Source: Paramecium tetraurelia
Lineage: Eukaryota > Ciliophora > Oligohymenophorea > Peniculida > Parameciidae
Assembly: GCF_000165425.1 (NCBI RefSeq)
Contig: NW_001798968.1
Span: forward strand, 237,578-301,577
Reading direction: 5' to 3'
Length of the DNA stretch: 64,000 nt
Numbering within the stretch: the stretch's first letter is position 1; every line of letters begins with the position of its first letter. The position numbers and the translations under genes are program-made. Below are positions 12,352 through 25,237 of the stretch, one piece after another. A model generated the notes under the pieces. The model did not search any database, was not told the DNA's origin, and was given only the letters and a program-made list of their open reading frames with translations.

Positions 12352-15085
12352 TCAAATATTGAGTCGATGAAAAGTATCTCGAAGTTTCTCCTTTGAAATA
12401 GGTTTGGTTACAACACAATTAAAACCCTCTTGAATGCTTTTCTACTAATCTTGGATGCTACAGAAAGCAGTAACTGCAATGACAGGAATGGTTCTAGTTA
12501 ATTTGATTTTATATTCCATTTATCTAATTCTTTGAACAGCTTCCCACCCACTCATAATGGGCATACTGATATCCATCAAAATACACTTGTATCCTATGCA
12601 AGTTGATGTGTTGCATCGATTAGCCAATTAGACTTCTATTTTCTCAATAGCCTACTAGCCATTGAATGCAAAATCACTATCGTAGCCCTACTTCTTCATG
12701 AGATGGGAGAGGATGTGAATGTTGAATTGCTCATCATCTACAATTAAGACCTTGTTGCAATTGCAAACATTTGTTTCCCCATTTCCAATCTATTCTCCCA
12801 TCTAGGATTTGCTACATTTTTTGTAATTCAAAACTCGAACCTGCTGAGTGCTTTGCTGTTCTAAAAAGGGAATGGTATGAATAAATGAATTTTATAAATT
12901 GCTTTGCTCTTACTGCACTTACTCCTCATCATATGACAATACGAAATAAAATTGTGTGCCTTCACCCAAATCAGATTCAACTGACAGATAATTTTAATGG
13001 CTAGGTGCCAAATATTTTATGATTTACTTACAGACTGACAATCCCAAACTGATTCCAACTGATTATTTGGACACCTTCTCATCCTCATCAGAGATGTGCA
13101 ACTAACTCTATATGATATACTAATACCTTCTTTCTTAGATTGCATAATTCATTCTCACTCATCCCTATCCCAGTATCACTTATGGAAACCTGTAACAAAT
13201 TCGTATCTTGACAATTGTATGACTGTACATCATCTATTCCTTACATGGAATCTATATATTATTTTTTAGACACTCTTATTTTGATTTCACCCTTCAATGT
13301 AAATCGAATTGCATTCCCAATCAAATTCAACAACACCTAACACAACCTTTAACGATCACCGATAATTATATAAGAAACCTCTGGCAATTCCACTTTAATT
13401 TAGAGAAGCTTCCTTTCAATCTAATCCTTCAATAAATCTACGCATTCCCATATCACTGAGTTAATCTCAAACTTATCTGATTTCATGATGAGTTTCTCTT
13501 CCAAGATGTCTCTGTAATCAAAAATATCGTAAATCTTATACAACTGGAGTTTTGTGTAACACAGAGCCTGTTCTAATTGTTACGAACAACACTCCGAAGA
13601 AGATTGTTTGTCTTGACCTTGTTTGATGAAGCCAAAGATGGCGTTTAGATTAGTGAGCAATTCATGAGAAATTGATCTCAGTATATTCTTCTTGATGGAT
13701 TCCAATTTCTTGAGTTTGGCTCTTAATAGAATTTGATTGATTTCATTGATGAAGTAGATTTGCAAGCCATCATCGTTGTCGAATATCCTGCAGTTCTCCA
13801 ATACGTTGACAAGGAATTTCATCTTGTGATTGATGGTCGGTTTAGATTTTGGGGTAGGAGTGTTGTAATCTTGAGATTGCTTATGATTGGAACTGGGAAA
13901 CTCTTTGCTTTCTTTGGACAACAGTTGATCTGCTGAGATTTTACGACTTGGTGTCATATACATAGAAGATTTGTTTAATCTGATATGATTTTGAGATTTT
14001 TTACGAGAACTCCTCTTGCCAGCTGAATGAATCATCATCTGAGGAGAGTGGTTGAATTCGATTTTCATCGTCACGTCCGATGTGAATTTCTTTTTGATTA
14101 TACTTTCATCTTCTTGATTTTTGAACGATTAAAAAAACTTTTATTATTATTAATGATTTTTAGGGGGTTATTATTAAATTTCGACAGAAAATCGGTTTTA
14201 GGATAATAATTGAGTTTTCTCCTTACAATAAGTGACATTCTTTATCTTAAACTGATCTTCCATTTCAAGATCTTCATCATCAAAATCAAACAGAGTCTGA
14301 TCATTATTCAATTCATCCAATTGCAGGTTCTACAAAAAGCTTAACTAATTTCTAGCCGAATGAATGGAAGACGTTTTTTCAGGGGATTGATCGGTCTCAG
14401 ACTAATTTGTACTTTCCAACTTGTTAGCCAAATTGTCAAAGATCTTGTTTGAGTAAAGTAAGAAATTCTTATCCTTATGAACTATGCATATAGCTTAGGG
14501 AGTAGAATCGATTATCATAAATAAGGCTTGCAGATTTTGAAAATGTTGTAAATAAAGGAACTCCTTTCTCAAAATCTATAAGACTAGAAGGACTGTTGAA
14601 AGGAACAATCCTTCAAATGAGGGTAAGTCAGCAAGGAAGATGCTCTGGATTAAGAACAACGAAATTGTTAAAAATTTCATGCGCAAAGTAGAGTACATGC
14701 TCTAATAGATACTTGTGAAGGCAACATAGAGCATAAAATAATCCTTTTCATTGATGATGTAGCAAATCCAATACATACAGTATTGTTGAATGAGGGGCAA
14801 TAATTAGATGTAGAGATGCGATTCTTCGGATATTGCTTTCGAAATGGATAAAAATAAGAGAATGTGGACACATATTTGGGTTGCCAAGGTAATTTAAATG
14901 TACAAGGTGTCTGCTATTATGGACAATCTTATGATTATGAAGATGAATTGGAGTATCAGAATCGGTCTGAAGGTAGTGTCAGCCCATTGAAAGTGATTGT
15001 GCCATCTCCATTGTTAGTATTGATCCCACCTCAAAGTTTTGAGATGCTTCAAAAAGGCCTTCTTGATGATTCCCCATTTGGGCAT
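12352..15085 (-). CDS. Membrane hybrid histidine kinase (HK3) with unusual H box
   Basis: The third hybrid kinase is one long, nearly uninterrupted frame from the ATG at 15085 (MPKWGIIKKAFLKHL) to the TGA at 12354-12352. The first 250 residues hold six or so hydrophobic helices. A PAS-like segment follows (FMIIDSTPQAICIVHKDK), then an acidic/Gln-rich linker. The phosphoacceptor helix reads RSISHELLTNLNAI, so the His is kept but the usual R-T-P is L-T-N. The ATPase domain shows LNLIGNAIRFT (N box) and DTGIGM (G1). The receiver has IVDDEQFN, phospho-Asp in CILMDISMP, AVTAF and TKPI. The lost Pro/Arg of the H box may change autokinase or phosphatase activity. Confidence 0.85.
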
Positions 15086-15226
15086 GATTATTTTATTAAA
15101 TTAATATACATAAAGGAGAATCGTAATACATCATTGTAACATATAAGAAATAATGCTTATTCAATAATATCTTTAATTAATTTTATCTCTAACTTGCTTT
15201 TTAGAGTACTCAAACTTATATAAATA

Positions 15227-16092
15227 ATGAAGGAAGAAGACAATGTTATCAAATAAGTAACCTAATTTATAAATTATAACCCCAGGAAGAAAACCCATTT
15301 TTTATCCCACAATATATCGTACCCATAAACTACACCCCGAATCACAACGAAATAGAGAATTATAAAATTGCGATTCATCATTTAACCGAGGAGAATCACT
15401 TTTTGAGAAAACAATTGCCACACAACCAAGTCTCAGACCTTCTCTCTTTGAATAAAGAACAACTCAAGGATGAGGTATTTCAAATGATTGACTTCCTGAT
15501 GAAAAATCTCAATTACCTTCCAAAAGAATAAATCTTTGCCTACCGAAAAACAATTCGATAGTGCACACAGAGGAGTGCACTCAAAAGAATCTATTTCCTC
15601 ATCTTTACCAGATACTTACAAGTAAAAATCCATATCTCAATGATAGGCTGAAAAAACGAAAGAAGAAATGATAAAATTCATTATTCGCAAAAGTGTGAAG
15701 TTTTAAAAGCCCACTAGCAACATATAGAAACAACAAATTAAGAAAATGAATACTGCATTCGTCTAGCAATTATTTCTATCACCTCAATATCAGTAACATT
15801 ACTAAAACTTTTTAAGTAAGAATTTCATTCCCCACCTAATCTAGGCCAATACCTATAATTAGCACTTGATGAAAACAAACATAAAATTCAAAAATACGTG
15901 AATTTCATTGTGGAATCAATATAAAATGACCAAATTGATGTAATTTTCACTCATTTTCATTAGGATGTCCTAAATTATAAAAGATTTCCGTGGTTGAATG
16001 AGTGGATATAATAATCCGTTTAGATTGCTTAAGATCTGCAATTTACTAGCAATCCCCAAAACTTGGAGAACAAAAAAAAAATAAAATTCTGA
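15227..16092 (+). CDS. Hypothetical protein, unrecognised
   Basis: Five exons joined by short GTA...AG introns (the first near 15250-15278, then near 15625-15650, 15808-15836 and 15942-15965) give a protein of about 255 residues, starting MKEEDNVIKQ and ending NLENKKKIKF before the TGA at 16090-16092. It is rich in Gln, Lys and aromatic residues and predicted helical; there is no signal peptide or membrane segment. No family was recognised. It shares a 141-bp divergent promoter region with HK3. The intron set is supported by frame continuity only. Confidence 0.6.
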
Positions 16093-16550
16093 TTAAACAC
16101 TTAATTGGAAGTAATTATGAAGAAAAATAAATAGTTTGTATTAGCTATTAATATTAAATTCAACAATTAATTAGTATATTCAAACAAATTGCACTATCTC
16201 ATATTCATAATCGCTTAAGTGCAATCTATTTAAATTCAAAAGCTAATCTCTAATTGACATATTATGAAAATCACTTATTTTGATTACTGAGTTCTCCTAT
16301 CCTCAAATCTTATTTATTATTAAACACAGGTTTTACAAAGTTCATAGGTTTATATTATTTTTTATCTGCAACTATGAGAACACACATAATCTCTTCTATT
16401 TGAATGCCAAGTACCTTATAAAATTATTCTATTGACAATTTAGAAGAATTAATATTGATCAATAGGGTATCAAATGAAAAATGCATTAAAAATAGATTAT
16501 TAAATAATATTTATAATTAGTGATATTATTTTCAAACTATTAAATTATAA
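16093..16550. other. Intergenic, convergent gene ends, no feature seen
   Basis: AT-rich DNA (well above 75% A+T) between two stop codons. No frame shows family motifs and no RNA gene was seen. Confidence 0.6.
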
Positions 16551-19500
16551 TCATTTTCTTAGATCTGTCAAAGATTTCACTATATTTGCCAATCTGGCAA
16601 TCTCTAGATCTTTTGCTTCTATCAAATTTTCATAAAAGGCACTTCCACCAGATTACCCTGACTTTTATCTCATTGATAAATCTAATTTGGTGTATTCACC
16701 TATCTAACTTTAATAGTTTCTAATTTCCTATTCATAATTCTATCTTTCTTAATTCAATAATTGTTCCATCTTTCTCACTTCCTATTTGAGATTATTTATT
16801 TCCTCTTTCATCTACTGATCTTAAATATTGTTTGTTTTCTATCTTTATGTGTTCTACTGTTGTTATCTATCCAACTCTTTCCTAAATTAGAAGTTTTCAT
16901 TCTGCAACAATTATAATTATTTTGCATATTATTCTGAAGTCTCTAAATTCTAGTGTTTTAAAATACATGTACTTCTTATTTAAAGTCTTCAAAATATTCG
17001 ATTTTCTATCTGAATTCACTTACTTACAGATTCAATTGTTTGCATATTTTTTATGCTTTACTAATTTTATAATTAAATTAATGTACTCCAAATCATTATT
17101 TTTATCTTGCAATTCCTATTCCAATTATCTTAATTGATTAATCTTTAATTCCAACTAGGCTTTCAGATTTCTTGCTTCTTCCTTCAGTATTTTATTTATC
17201 TCAGATTGCTTGCTCAACTTATCCTTAAACTCTTGTTCCATGGCTTCAGTTTACTTAGTGTATTACTTCTACAGGACACTCAAATCATTCAATAATCTAA
17301 ATACTTAGAGTAATAGTTTACTTATCATTTTCATGTTTCGACTGATTGAATTGCTATTAAACCTATTGATGTTTAAGTTGCAACTGAGACAACATTTGAT
17401 CGCTACCTTCATTATTATTTTCTAATTGTTTTTTAATTTGATGAGCCTCAGTTAACTTATCTTCGTAAGTTCTGATTACATCAATTTGTTTTCTCGAGAA
17501 ATCCTCCAACTCACTCAAAGTCTTATGCAATTATTTAATTTCCGTCTCTCTTAATTGCAATTAACTTGATATATGTTATAATTCATCCTGTAATTCCTCT
17601 ATTTAAGTTACAGCCTCTTCGTGTTATTTCTTGTTCTCTGTCTGTAATTACAATAATTATTTTTTCTTCTCATCCAATTACTTTCTCAAAGTCTACTTGT
17701 CTTATTCAGCCAATTAATCCTAAGTCTGACGTTAAGACTTTAGTTTCTAAAAGTCCTTTTCAATAACTTCCAATTATTATTTATATGTTTTATTCTCAAA
17801 TTCCAATACTGAATTCTTATCATTTAATTTATCTATTACATCCTACTATTCCAATTATTTTGATTATTATAGATTTAAGCATTCTCGCTTTTTAGTTTCC
17901 AATTCTTTTTCCATTTACTCCATAGTCTATCTCTGCTTCTTTTCTTATTACTCAATTAATTTGATATTCTATTCCTACTAACTGATCGTCAATTCCAATT
18001 CCGATATTAAATTATCTTTCTCCCCTTTCTATTGCAACTATTCTTATTATGCTAATTTTAATTTACGTACCAATTACTCGTTATCATTATGTAATCCTTA
18101 AGTCAATTACTAAACCTTTAATAATTACTCATTAAGTTGTTCATTCTCTTAAATTAACCTTTCTGTCTATTCGGAATAGAACTTTTTTAATTGATCCAAC
18201 TATTGCAACTAATTTTATCTCTATTGTTTAATTTCAATTGACACCTATTGCTCAATGTCAATTCCACTCAAATTTACATGTATAGAATCAATCTCATTTT
18301 TGCAAAATTTCAGCAGTTTTAATGCTTCCTTAGAATCAGCCATGTTCTAGAGTTCATTCAATATAATTTATAATCTATTCAAGCCTTCTTCCAATATAAT
18401 CTTAATTTTAGTGCTCTATGATTGTATTTATTCGAATTGGGTGGATTTCTTTTTTAATTGGACTGCCAAATCATTCAATCTTTATTAAACTTTGGAATTG
18501 TGTCTTTCAATAGTCAATTATAACTCCGAATCCATCAAATCATCTGGAACTATAAACACTGGTACTTCAGAATTGAATGCTCTATCCAATTCTTTGACTC
18601 GAGTATCCTTGGCTTTCTTTACCATAGTTTACAATTATTATAACTAATACTGCAATTGTTTCGTGTCTGTTTACTTCAATTCACTCTATTGCTACTCTAA
18701 TCTCAATTACTCCAGCTATATTTCCAGTCCTTTTATTAGGTTTTCAACGATCTCCTCTTTATGCTAGATGATTTGAGTGATATCCCTAACCAAGTTTGAG
18801 ATGTTCAATGATAACATTTGTGCATCATCAGTCATCAATTGATCGTAATCGTATGTTGATTCCAATTGATTAACATATTGAGACAGAAAGGTCCTTGTTT
18901 ATTAAGATAAGGCTTGAAGTGTATTAATCAATTGCTATTGGAAACGAGGTTGTTTACTCGAACTGGAATATTTAGTGGCACTCTAATATTTATGAGCACT
19001 GTTATATTATTGTTTCGTCGGAGACCTTAATTGGGATGGTTATTGCAACTGCGATTGATATTGATATTACTTAAGTTGTTCCTCTTTCACTTACAGTTCA
19101 TCTAACAAGATTTACTTATCGTCTTTTGATTACTTCAATTCTTTTATCAGACGATCAGCCACTTCTTATAACTCTTGAGTTAGTTTCTATTCGTGCTGCA
19201 ACATTTTTTAATAGACAACATCCTGTTGAGATTGCTTCAGATATTCGATTTTAGATTGCAATTGCTCATTAACTTTGCTTTGTTATTTGATTGTGTTCAA
19301 GATGGTTTGTTCGTTTGGTGTTACATTTAAGAGGGATGCCAAATTAATGAGCAGCTGATTTGAACCTTCCTGCTATTTCTTTTAGAGTATTGTATATTTA
19401 TCAAAAAGAGAGACTAATTTTCTACCATAACATACACAAGAGTATTATAGTTGAGTAATGAGATCTTTGTCATTTTTATATTCTTTTATAACTGGGAGTG

Positions 19501-19558
19501 AGTCAAAAAGCTAGTTTGCATAAGTTTGGATTTTCAAAAAATCGTTGTCTAATTTCAT
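16551..19558 (-). CDS. Long coiled-coil protein
   Basis: An almost unbroken ciliate-code frame of about 1,000 codons. The ATG at 19558 starts MKLDNDFLKIQTYANQ, and the TGA is at 16553-16551. After a short globular N-terminus the protein is Gln/Leu/Glu/Lys-rich with heptad character over most of its length. Most Gln codons are TAA/TAG, which is why standard-code ORF callers see nothing here. Such proteins in ciliates are usually basal-body, cytoskeletal or trichocyst-associated, but no specific family was recognised, so the role is open. Its neighbour upstream (kinase, same strand) ends 131 bp away. Confidence 0.75.
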
Positions 19559-19689
19559 TCGTTATTTTATTAAATAAACCAAATTGTATATTGGATACAT
19601 TTATGATTTCGATAATTATTTGAAATCTGTCAATGAGATGGAGGGGGAACGAATTTTATCATTGAAATTTACATTAGATATAATGAAAA

Positions 19690-21294
19690 TCATATTTCTA
19701 AATTATATATTTTCACTCTAATTTCTTAATAATGACTAGGGGTAATTTCATTCATTGGTTTGCCATCCAAGAATTATTAAGCATTATTACTTACAATCAC
19801 TTAGTAATAATAGGTTAGGTAATCCAGTAACAAAATACCAGTTTCGTTTTGTTCGTTTATTCTAAGCTAATGGTTCAACTCTCTAATCACATCCTTTAGA
19901 GCAGATATGTCACCCAACAATGACATACCATAAAATTCTTTATATTTCAAATAGGCTTCTCTAAATGCATACTTATTTAGAATGGCTACCACAAATTAAT
20001 GATTGAAATTGATCACTTTAATGTTGTTGACTCCTTTCTCATATGCTTCTTTTAGCTTGTAATAAACATTACACATACTTTATTCATTATGTCCATCACT
20101 TCCTTCCCAAAATATCCCATAATCTTCTCTCTCAACCTTGGAGATTGCAAATACTTGATATGATCAATCAATTGACAAGTCCGATAGATAAATTTGCATT
20201 GATTCAGGAAATTACAAATCACCTCTTCAGCTTGAGATTCTAAATTCAATATTAATTAAAATACTACCATAATGAAAGCTTTAGTATGTATGCTATACAA
20301 CAGTTCCAATCTTCTCCTTAATTTGATTAGATTTTTAATGCTTATGCGAAGTAGAACCACTCCTTGTACATTGCTGGGTTTGATTAACTCTGACAACATT
20401 CATATTTGTGATTGATTTATTGAATGAATTACTCACCAATGCTCCTCTCATTTTATTGAGAGCAGTAGTGTTACGACGCAAGAACAGCGGATGCTAATCA
20501 ATGTCAGCCAGAGACAACCGTTGATTTTCATCGACTTATAAGGCTCTCCTTAAGAAATCCTTGGACTCTTCAGATATGGGTACATTTCGGTTAAAATGCA
20601 ATTGCGATACAGATTCTTGAAATTCGCTTTCATTGTTGATTACCCATGGACATTAACCATAAAGCATTTGATAATAGACAACTCCAATGCTCCAAATGTC
20701 AGTCTTCTCTGAATATTTATTCTCTAAATAACTTTCAGGACTCATGTAAATAGGAGTGCCCACTTTATAAAATACCTTCTCTTTGGGAGCCTTAATCATT
20801 TTAGAGAAACCATAATCAGCCAATTTGGGAACTGAATTCTTTATCAGGATATTGGTTGGTTTGATGTCCCTGTGAATGACACCCTTCCTTATTTACTCCT
20901 TAAATCCGTTGATAATATGTCTCAATATTTTAAAGGCCTCTACCTCAGGTATTATGCCCTGCTATTGGATGAGCTTGCCTAAATCCCCTTAATTGCAATA
21001 TTCAGTAATTATGTAGGTATTGTTGTTGGTATGATAATAATCATGCAATTTGATAACATTGACTGACTATATTAACTTAAGTGCATTTATCTCTTAATTG
21101 ATGAGCTATCTCTCGATTTCATTGCTGATGGCTTTCACATCAATCACTTTTACTGCCACAACTTCTCCTGTATTCTCATCCTTCCCCTTATACACCTTAG
21201 AACTGTATCCTCGCCCAATCTGCTCATGCATTAAATAAGTATAATGTTCAATCTTCTTCTTTGGAATAAGGTTTTATTATGCTTGGGGTAACAT
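19690..21294 (-). CDS. Ser/Thr protein kinase with DYG motif (ULK-like layout)
   Basis: A kinase of about 510 residues with an N-terminal catalytic domain and a C-terminal helical region. Visible are the glycine loop IGRGYSSKVYKG, VAVKVIDV (catalytic Lys), VIHRDIKPTNIL (catalytic loop), LADYGFSK where DFG is expected, GTPIYMSPE (activation-segment end) and DIWSIGVVYYQML. The catalytic Asp and Lys are present, so activity is plausible despite Tyr in DYG. The HRDIKPxN form and the C-terminal helical region recall ULK/ATG1 and FUSED kinases, but the assignment is tentative. Two introns (28 nt near 20235 and 23 nt near 20067) are needed for the C-terminal part. The start is the ATG at 21294 (MLPQAQQNLIPKKK). 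Confidence 0.85.
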
Positions 21295-21347
21295 TTAGTA
21301 AATAAATAAAATCAATCATAATCAGGTTTTATTCTTTTAAGCAATTA

Positions 21348-21817
21348 TCATAAAGATGATCCCCTCATCTACTCTTCATTCCGTTTTATCCAACTGAAAT
21401 CAAATAGGATATCAAAACTGTTTGCTATTTTAAAGTATTTTAGAATCTTTAGATTGATAAGCTAAAATTCATTTATAAATTTACATTGACTTGAATTCTT
21501 TCATGAACTTCTCAAAGTCTTTTCGGATTGATTTTTATTATAGATTAACAAACCATCAATATTCTAATTGAACATAGAGAGTAGAGGCCATAACGCTTTC
21601 TTTGATGTATGATAATATATAATATATGAATGTTCTCTATTGTCGAATTACCAAACTCAGTTCCACTATGATATTCTAATCAGTATTTAACGATTGTCTA
21701 CAGAAGATTGTTTAAGATCCCTTATTTCCTGAATCAATCTTAAAATTTTGAATTAAATTCCAAAGTGACAAGCTAGGTCGATTGATAAATTAATAGTTCT
21801 TCATATCCTTTACTCAT
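21348..21817 (-). CDS. Small multi-exon gene, exon structure unresolved
   Basis: Coding potential is clear in pieces but frames change through several candidate introns. A likely start (MSKGYEELLIYQSTQ) is at 21817. Segments such as YHSGTEFGNSTIENI, NIDGLLIYNKNQSEK, DFEKFMKEFKSM and a C-terminal IANSFDILFDFSWIK follow, with a stop candidate at 21350-21348. A 26-nt GTAGAC...TTAG intron near 21.69 kb and a 23-nt GTAAAT...TTAG intron near 21.49 kb look good. I could not settle one model and assign no function. It ends 53 bp upstream of the kinase start. Confidence 0.4.
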
Positions 21818-22207
21818 TTTAGAGCGATGAAAATCATCAGTAATTCATACCTAGACTTCTGATCACAAGATGCTATTGTTCTTATCATGATATTTAGATT
21901 ATTATTTCAACATATATAATACACTTGTGATGATTATTTGGGACTTTAACTTTAATTAGTTAAATTTACCTTCACATTTTTATGAGATTATAATTGTAAA
22001 ATGCGGATTCAAATGTAAATCCTTACAGCTGTATATATCTGAAATTTATTTTAATCTGAGATAGGATGAAACTTAACAAAACAATGAATTAATCTGAATG
22101 CATTAATAAATAAAGACTCTCCAAAAAATATGGAAAAATGTGCATATAATTTCTAATTCTGATTTATCGTAAACTAAAATGCTTTTTCTATTATATATTT
22201 CAATAAA

Positions 22208-23457
22208 ATGAATTTTAAATAAGATGCTTTTTAGGCTGTGGATTCTATCTTTACGAATGTTCAAAAAAGCTAAAACGACCGAATAATAGAAGCTTTGGTT
22301 GGTGTGAGAGAAAAAATAGAGGCTAACTTGGAAGAGCTAGATAAATAAGAGGAAGATTTAAAAGTTAAAGAGGTCTTCCTTCAAAAGATATAAAAGTTAA
22401 TGTAATTTGCTGAAAAACCTGCTAACTTAAAAAAGGTTTGGCAATATTTCTCCTCAACTGTTTACAAATCATAAGATCAATTTATAGAACTCTTAAGAAA
22501 CATTCCGAGTTTAATTCATTTTCACTTATAATAAAAAGTATTGACAATAAGTATGTTTATAAAACAAAGTTGTGCTGAATTGTTCTCACACTCACTTATC
22601 ACATTTTAAATGGAATTACAACATGATGAGCCAATATAAAAGGAGAACATCGAGAAGGAAGATTATGTTGGATGCATAACTTATGTATCACCAGAAGTCT
22701 AAAATGAAAGACTCTATAAAATAGTGATGAAATTACAAGGCTTTATTAATAAAATTAAAAAACTAGATGAATTGATCAATAACAGCAACTTGGATTCCGA
22801 TATCTTAAAATTCAGTATCTAGAATAACGAGAATAAAGAGAGGAAAATTACATTATGGAGCTTGGATGACTAAGTAAGCTATCAAGTCACAACAAAGTAT
22901 TTTATTTAATTATTCTTAGATCAACCCTAGAAGAATAACCCATTTTTGAGTAAAGAATTTACTTACAAACTGGTATGGTAATTTAATTGAAATAAAATTT
23001 CAATCTGATCGTCAGAGATTGTGGAAATAGTGGCAATATAGAGAAAAAAGTAGTTAATGAACATTTAACTCCTTATTTAGTCGGAGGATAGTAAGTTTAG
23101 ATTAAACCTATCCTTGTAAATGACAACTAAAGATGGATCTGTATCAACAATGGCTTTGAAGATGTGATTTATTATCCAGCTGATATTCCAATTAAATTAT
23201 CCAAAATTTAAACACTTCCAAGGGGAATTGAAGTGTTATTATAAAATGATGGAGTTGGCAATTACATAACTGTTGTTGGAGACTGTTAGAGATTTGCTCC
23301 AAGAATCAAATCCAAGAGGAGTGAGGGTTAACTCTTATAATTTATTACTTTCCAATAAAATTTCAATTTAGGAATCATTTACTAAGAGAATATAAAATTA
23401 GCCTTGTATTCTGATTTAACTTCGTTTTGGAACGGCAAAGAAATATTTGATTTTTGA
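22208..23457 (+). CDS. Hypothetical protein with N-terminal coiled coil and beta-rich C-terminus
   Basis: Two exons joined by a 23-nt intron (22897-22919, GTATTT...TTAG) encode about 408 residues, from the ATG at 22208 (MNFKQDAFQAVDSIFTN) to the TGA at 23455-23457. The first 80 residues are charged and helical, with a predicted coiled coil. The C-terminal 200 residues alternate hydrophobic and polar residues and contain NFNLIVRDCGNSGN, IKPILVNDNQRWIC and TVVGDCQRFAP, so a beta-sandwich-like fold is likely. There is no signal peptide or membrane helix. No family was recognised. Without the intron the frame breaks exactly where the protein should continue, which supports the model. Confidence 0.65.
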
Positions 23458-23483
23458 AGTTAAAAGAATAGTTAATTTTAATA

Positions 23484-24592
23484 TCAATTATTGTTTAATA
23501 ATAAATAGATCAAATTAATAGGGTCTAGTATTTTAGACTTAAATATACCAAATAAGTCTTTTATCTAATTATCTTCTACATATTGTGATAATTGTATATT
23601 TTTTAAAATATATTTTACCAACTAATCCATATTTTCAGAATTTTACAAAATCACAATTAAAATTGATCTAAAATCTTGCATTGTTATTGCAGGTTGATTT
23701 TGAGGATTAAAGAACTTAAATACTCAAATATTATACTTTAATAAAAAAGTTAATTAAGGTTTGCTCTTTGAAATGCTAACTTATAACAATCTATTTGAAT
23801 AATCTAAATTGACTATAGTACACCTTTTCTTGCTCATTATGAGGATTGATGTCAAAGGCCAACAAAATTCGATCCTGAACCACTCCTGATAACTCAGTGA
23901 AACTTAAATAGGATTCTCTTAATATAAATTAGTATATGAAAGGATCTGTGAAATTAAACTATATTTTTACTTTTTCCTGTTTCTTTAATATCGTAAATAT
24001 CAATGTATTATTGAGTATTCTTAACTAGAACCTTGAATTCTTTGATAGTGTTCATCTCTTTATATATTTCTTTCTTTGCTTATCTGATCACTCTTGGATT
24101 GATAGTCAATTATTTTTGATGTTCAATAATATTGCTTATCATACTATTATTCATAGTTATTTCATCGCATAATTGACTCTCGTCAGCTCTCCTAGTGTTT
24201 TATGAATCCTGTTCGTACGACTTCAATGTTTTCTTATACATGGCTTGAATATTCATAGCCCCCTGAGTAACTGTAGCTTGTTTCATTACATCTAAATCCC
24301 CCTCTGTAAATATATTATCCAATTTGCTGAAATGAAGCAATTCTTATTTAGTAGAATCATTTAGTTCATACCTCTTTCTAGGTGTTTTCGTCAAATTTTG
24401 AAGATGAAAGGGTAGCAATTTCTATAACTTCTTATCAGATTTCATCAAATCCATCATATAACTCTTGTACTTATAATTTTTATAGCCCTTAACCTCAAGA
24501 TATTTTGGTGCAGTGGTTAATTTCTATATCTTAGGAAGACTAAAATGTGAGGATGAAGTATTTCGAGATATTTTACTTTGAGACTCGTTCAT
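23484..24592 (-). CDS. EF-hand-like protein
   Basis: Three exons (introns of 25 nt near 23.96 kb and 22 nt near 23.73 kb) give about 353 residues, from the ATG at 24592 (MNESQSKISRNTSSSHF) to the TGA at 23486-23484. The N-terminal 200 residues are basic and Ser/Lys-rich. The C-terminal half has helix-loop-helix pairs reminiscent of calaxin/EFCAB-type EF-hands: LLAFDINPHNEQEKVYYSQF, then a second with FFNPQNQPAITMQDF. The loops lack some acidic ligands, so calcium binding is doubtful. The stop is only 26 bp from the convergent neighbour's stop. Confidence 0.6.
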
Positions 24593-25237
24593 AACTTTTT
24601 ATTAATTCGAATCTAATTAAAATAAATAATATTCAGAGATTGCATAGATGGCATAATAAATTGTATACGTGAAAACAAATATTTTTTCAATTTTCCATTT
24701 AATTACAACTTTATCATTTTATTGGAAAATTGAACTTTCCTTTTTATTATAGAAATAATCTTAATTAAATTACATTTATAAACAATCATACGATTGAAAG
24801 TAAAAAGCTAGGCTGTGCTAGTAATTTTGTATGAGATGTTATGCTTTGATGATGAAGACTATTTAATAGATTTTCTATTAGTTAGTACTTAAATCTCAGT
24901 ATTAATTATAAAATGTAGTAAATACAATCAAGTTTTTTTCACAGATTTGTATATATATAATTTATTTTTTGATCCCTATAAATGCTTGATATTTCCTCAA
25001 TGATTTGGTCTATTTTTTGTTCCTTTTGTAACTTTGTACTAATAGATAGTAAAATAAATATTTAATGTGGTTTAAGTCTCATTAAAATTAAGTTTTAAGT
25101 CGGATGGGTAGATTAAGTGAAAATTTTTACAAAAAATCTTAATAATGGTGGGAAACTTGAAGTTTCGATAAAAGAATACTGAATATAAATACTAATTAAA
25201 TAGTGATATAGATTATTTATTAATTATTCTTATTTCT
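24593..25237. other. Gene-poor gap with one possible short ORF
   Basis: This stretch is very AT-rich. On the minus strand, 25082-24939 reads as a 47-codon frame (MRLKPHQIFILL, then a charged helix LQKEQKIDQIIEEI) ending in TGA. TGA-free frames of this size are common by chance, so I do not call it a gene. Confidence 0.3.

Noticed and set aside
14864-15139. Plus-strand 91-codon ORF
   Set aside because: Antisense to the hydrophobic N-terminus of HK3, which is continuous in the ciliate code through this point.
21348-21817. Acetyltransferase or IFT22/RABL5-like GTPase
   Set aside because: Single short blocks in different frames each suggested a family, but no one spliced model held the motifs together, so no function was assigned.
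22850-23000. A -1 frameshift in the 22.2-kb gene
   Set aside because: A 23-nt GTATTT...TTAG intron at 22897-22919 explains the frame change completely.
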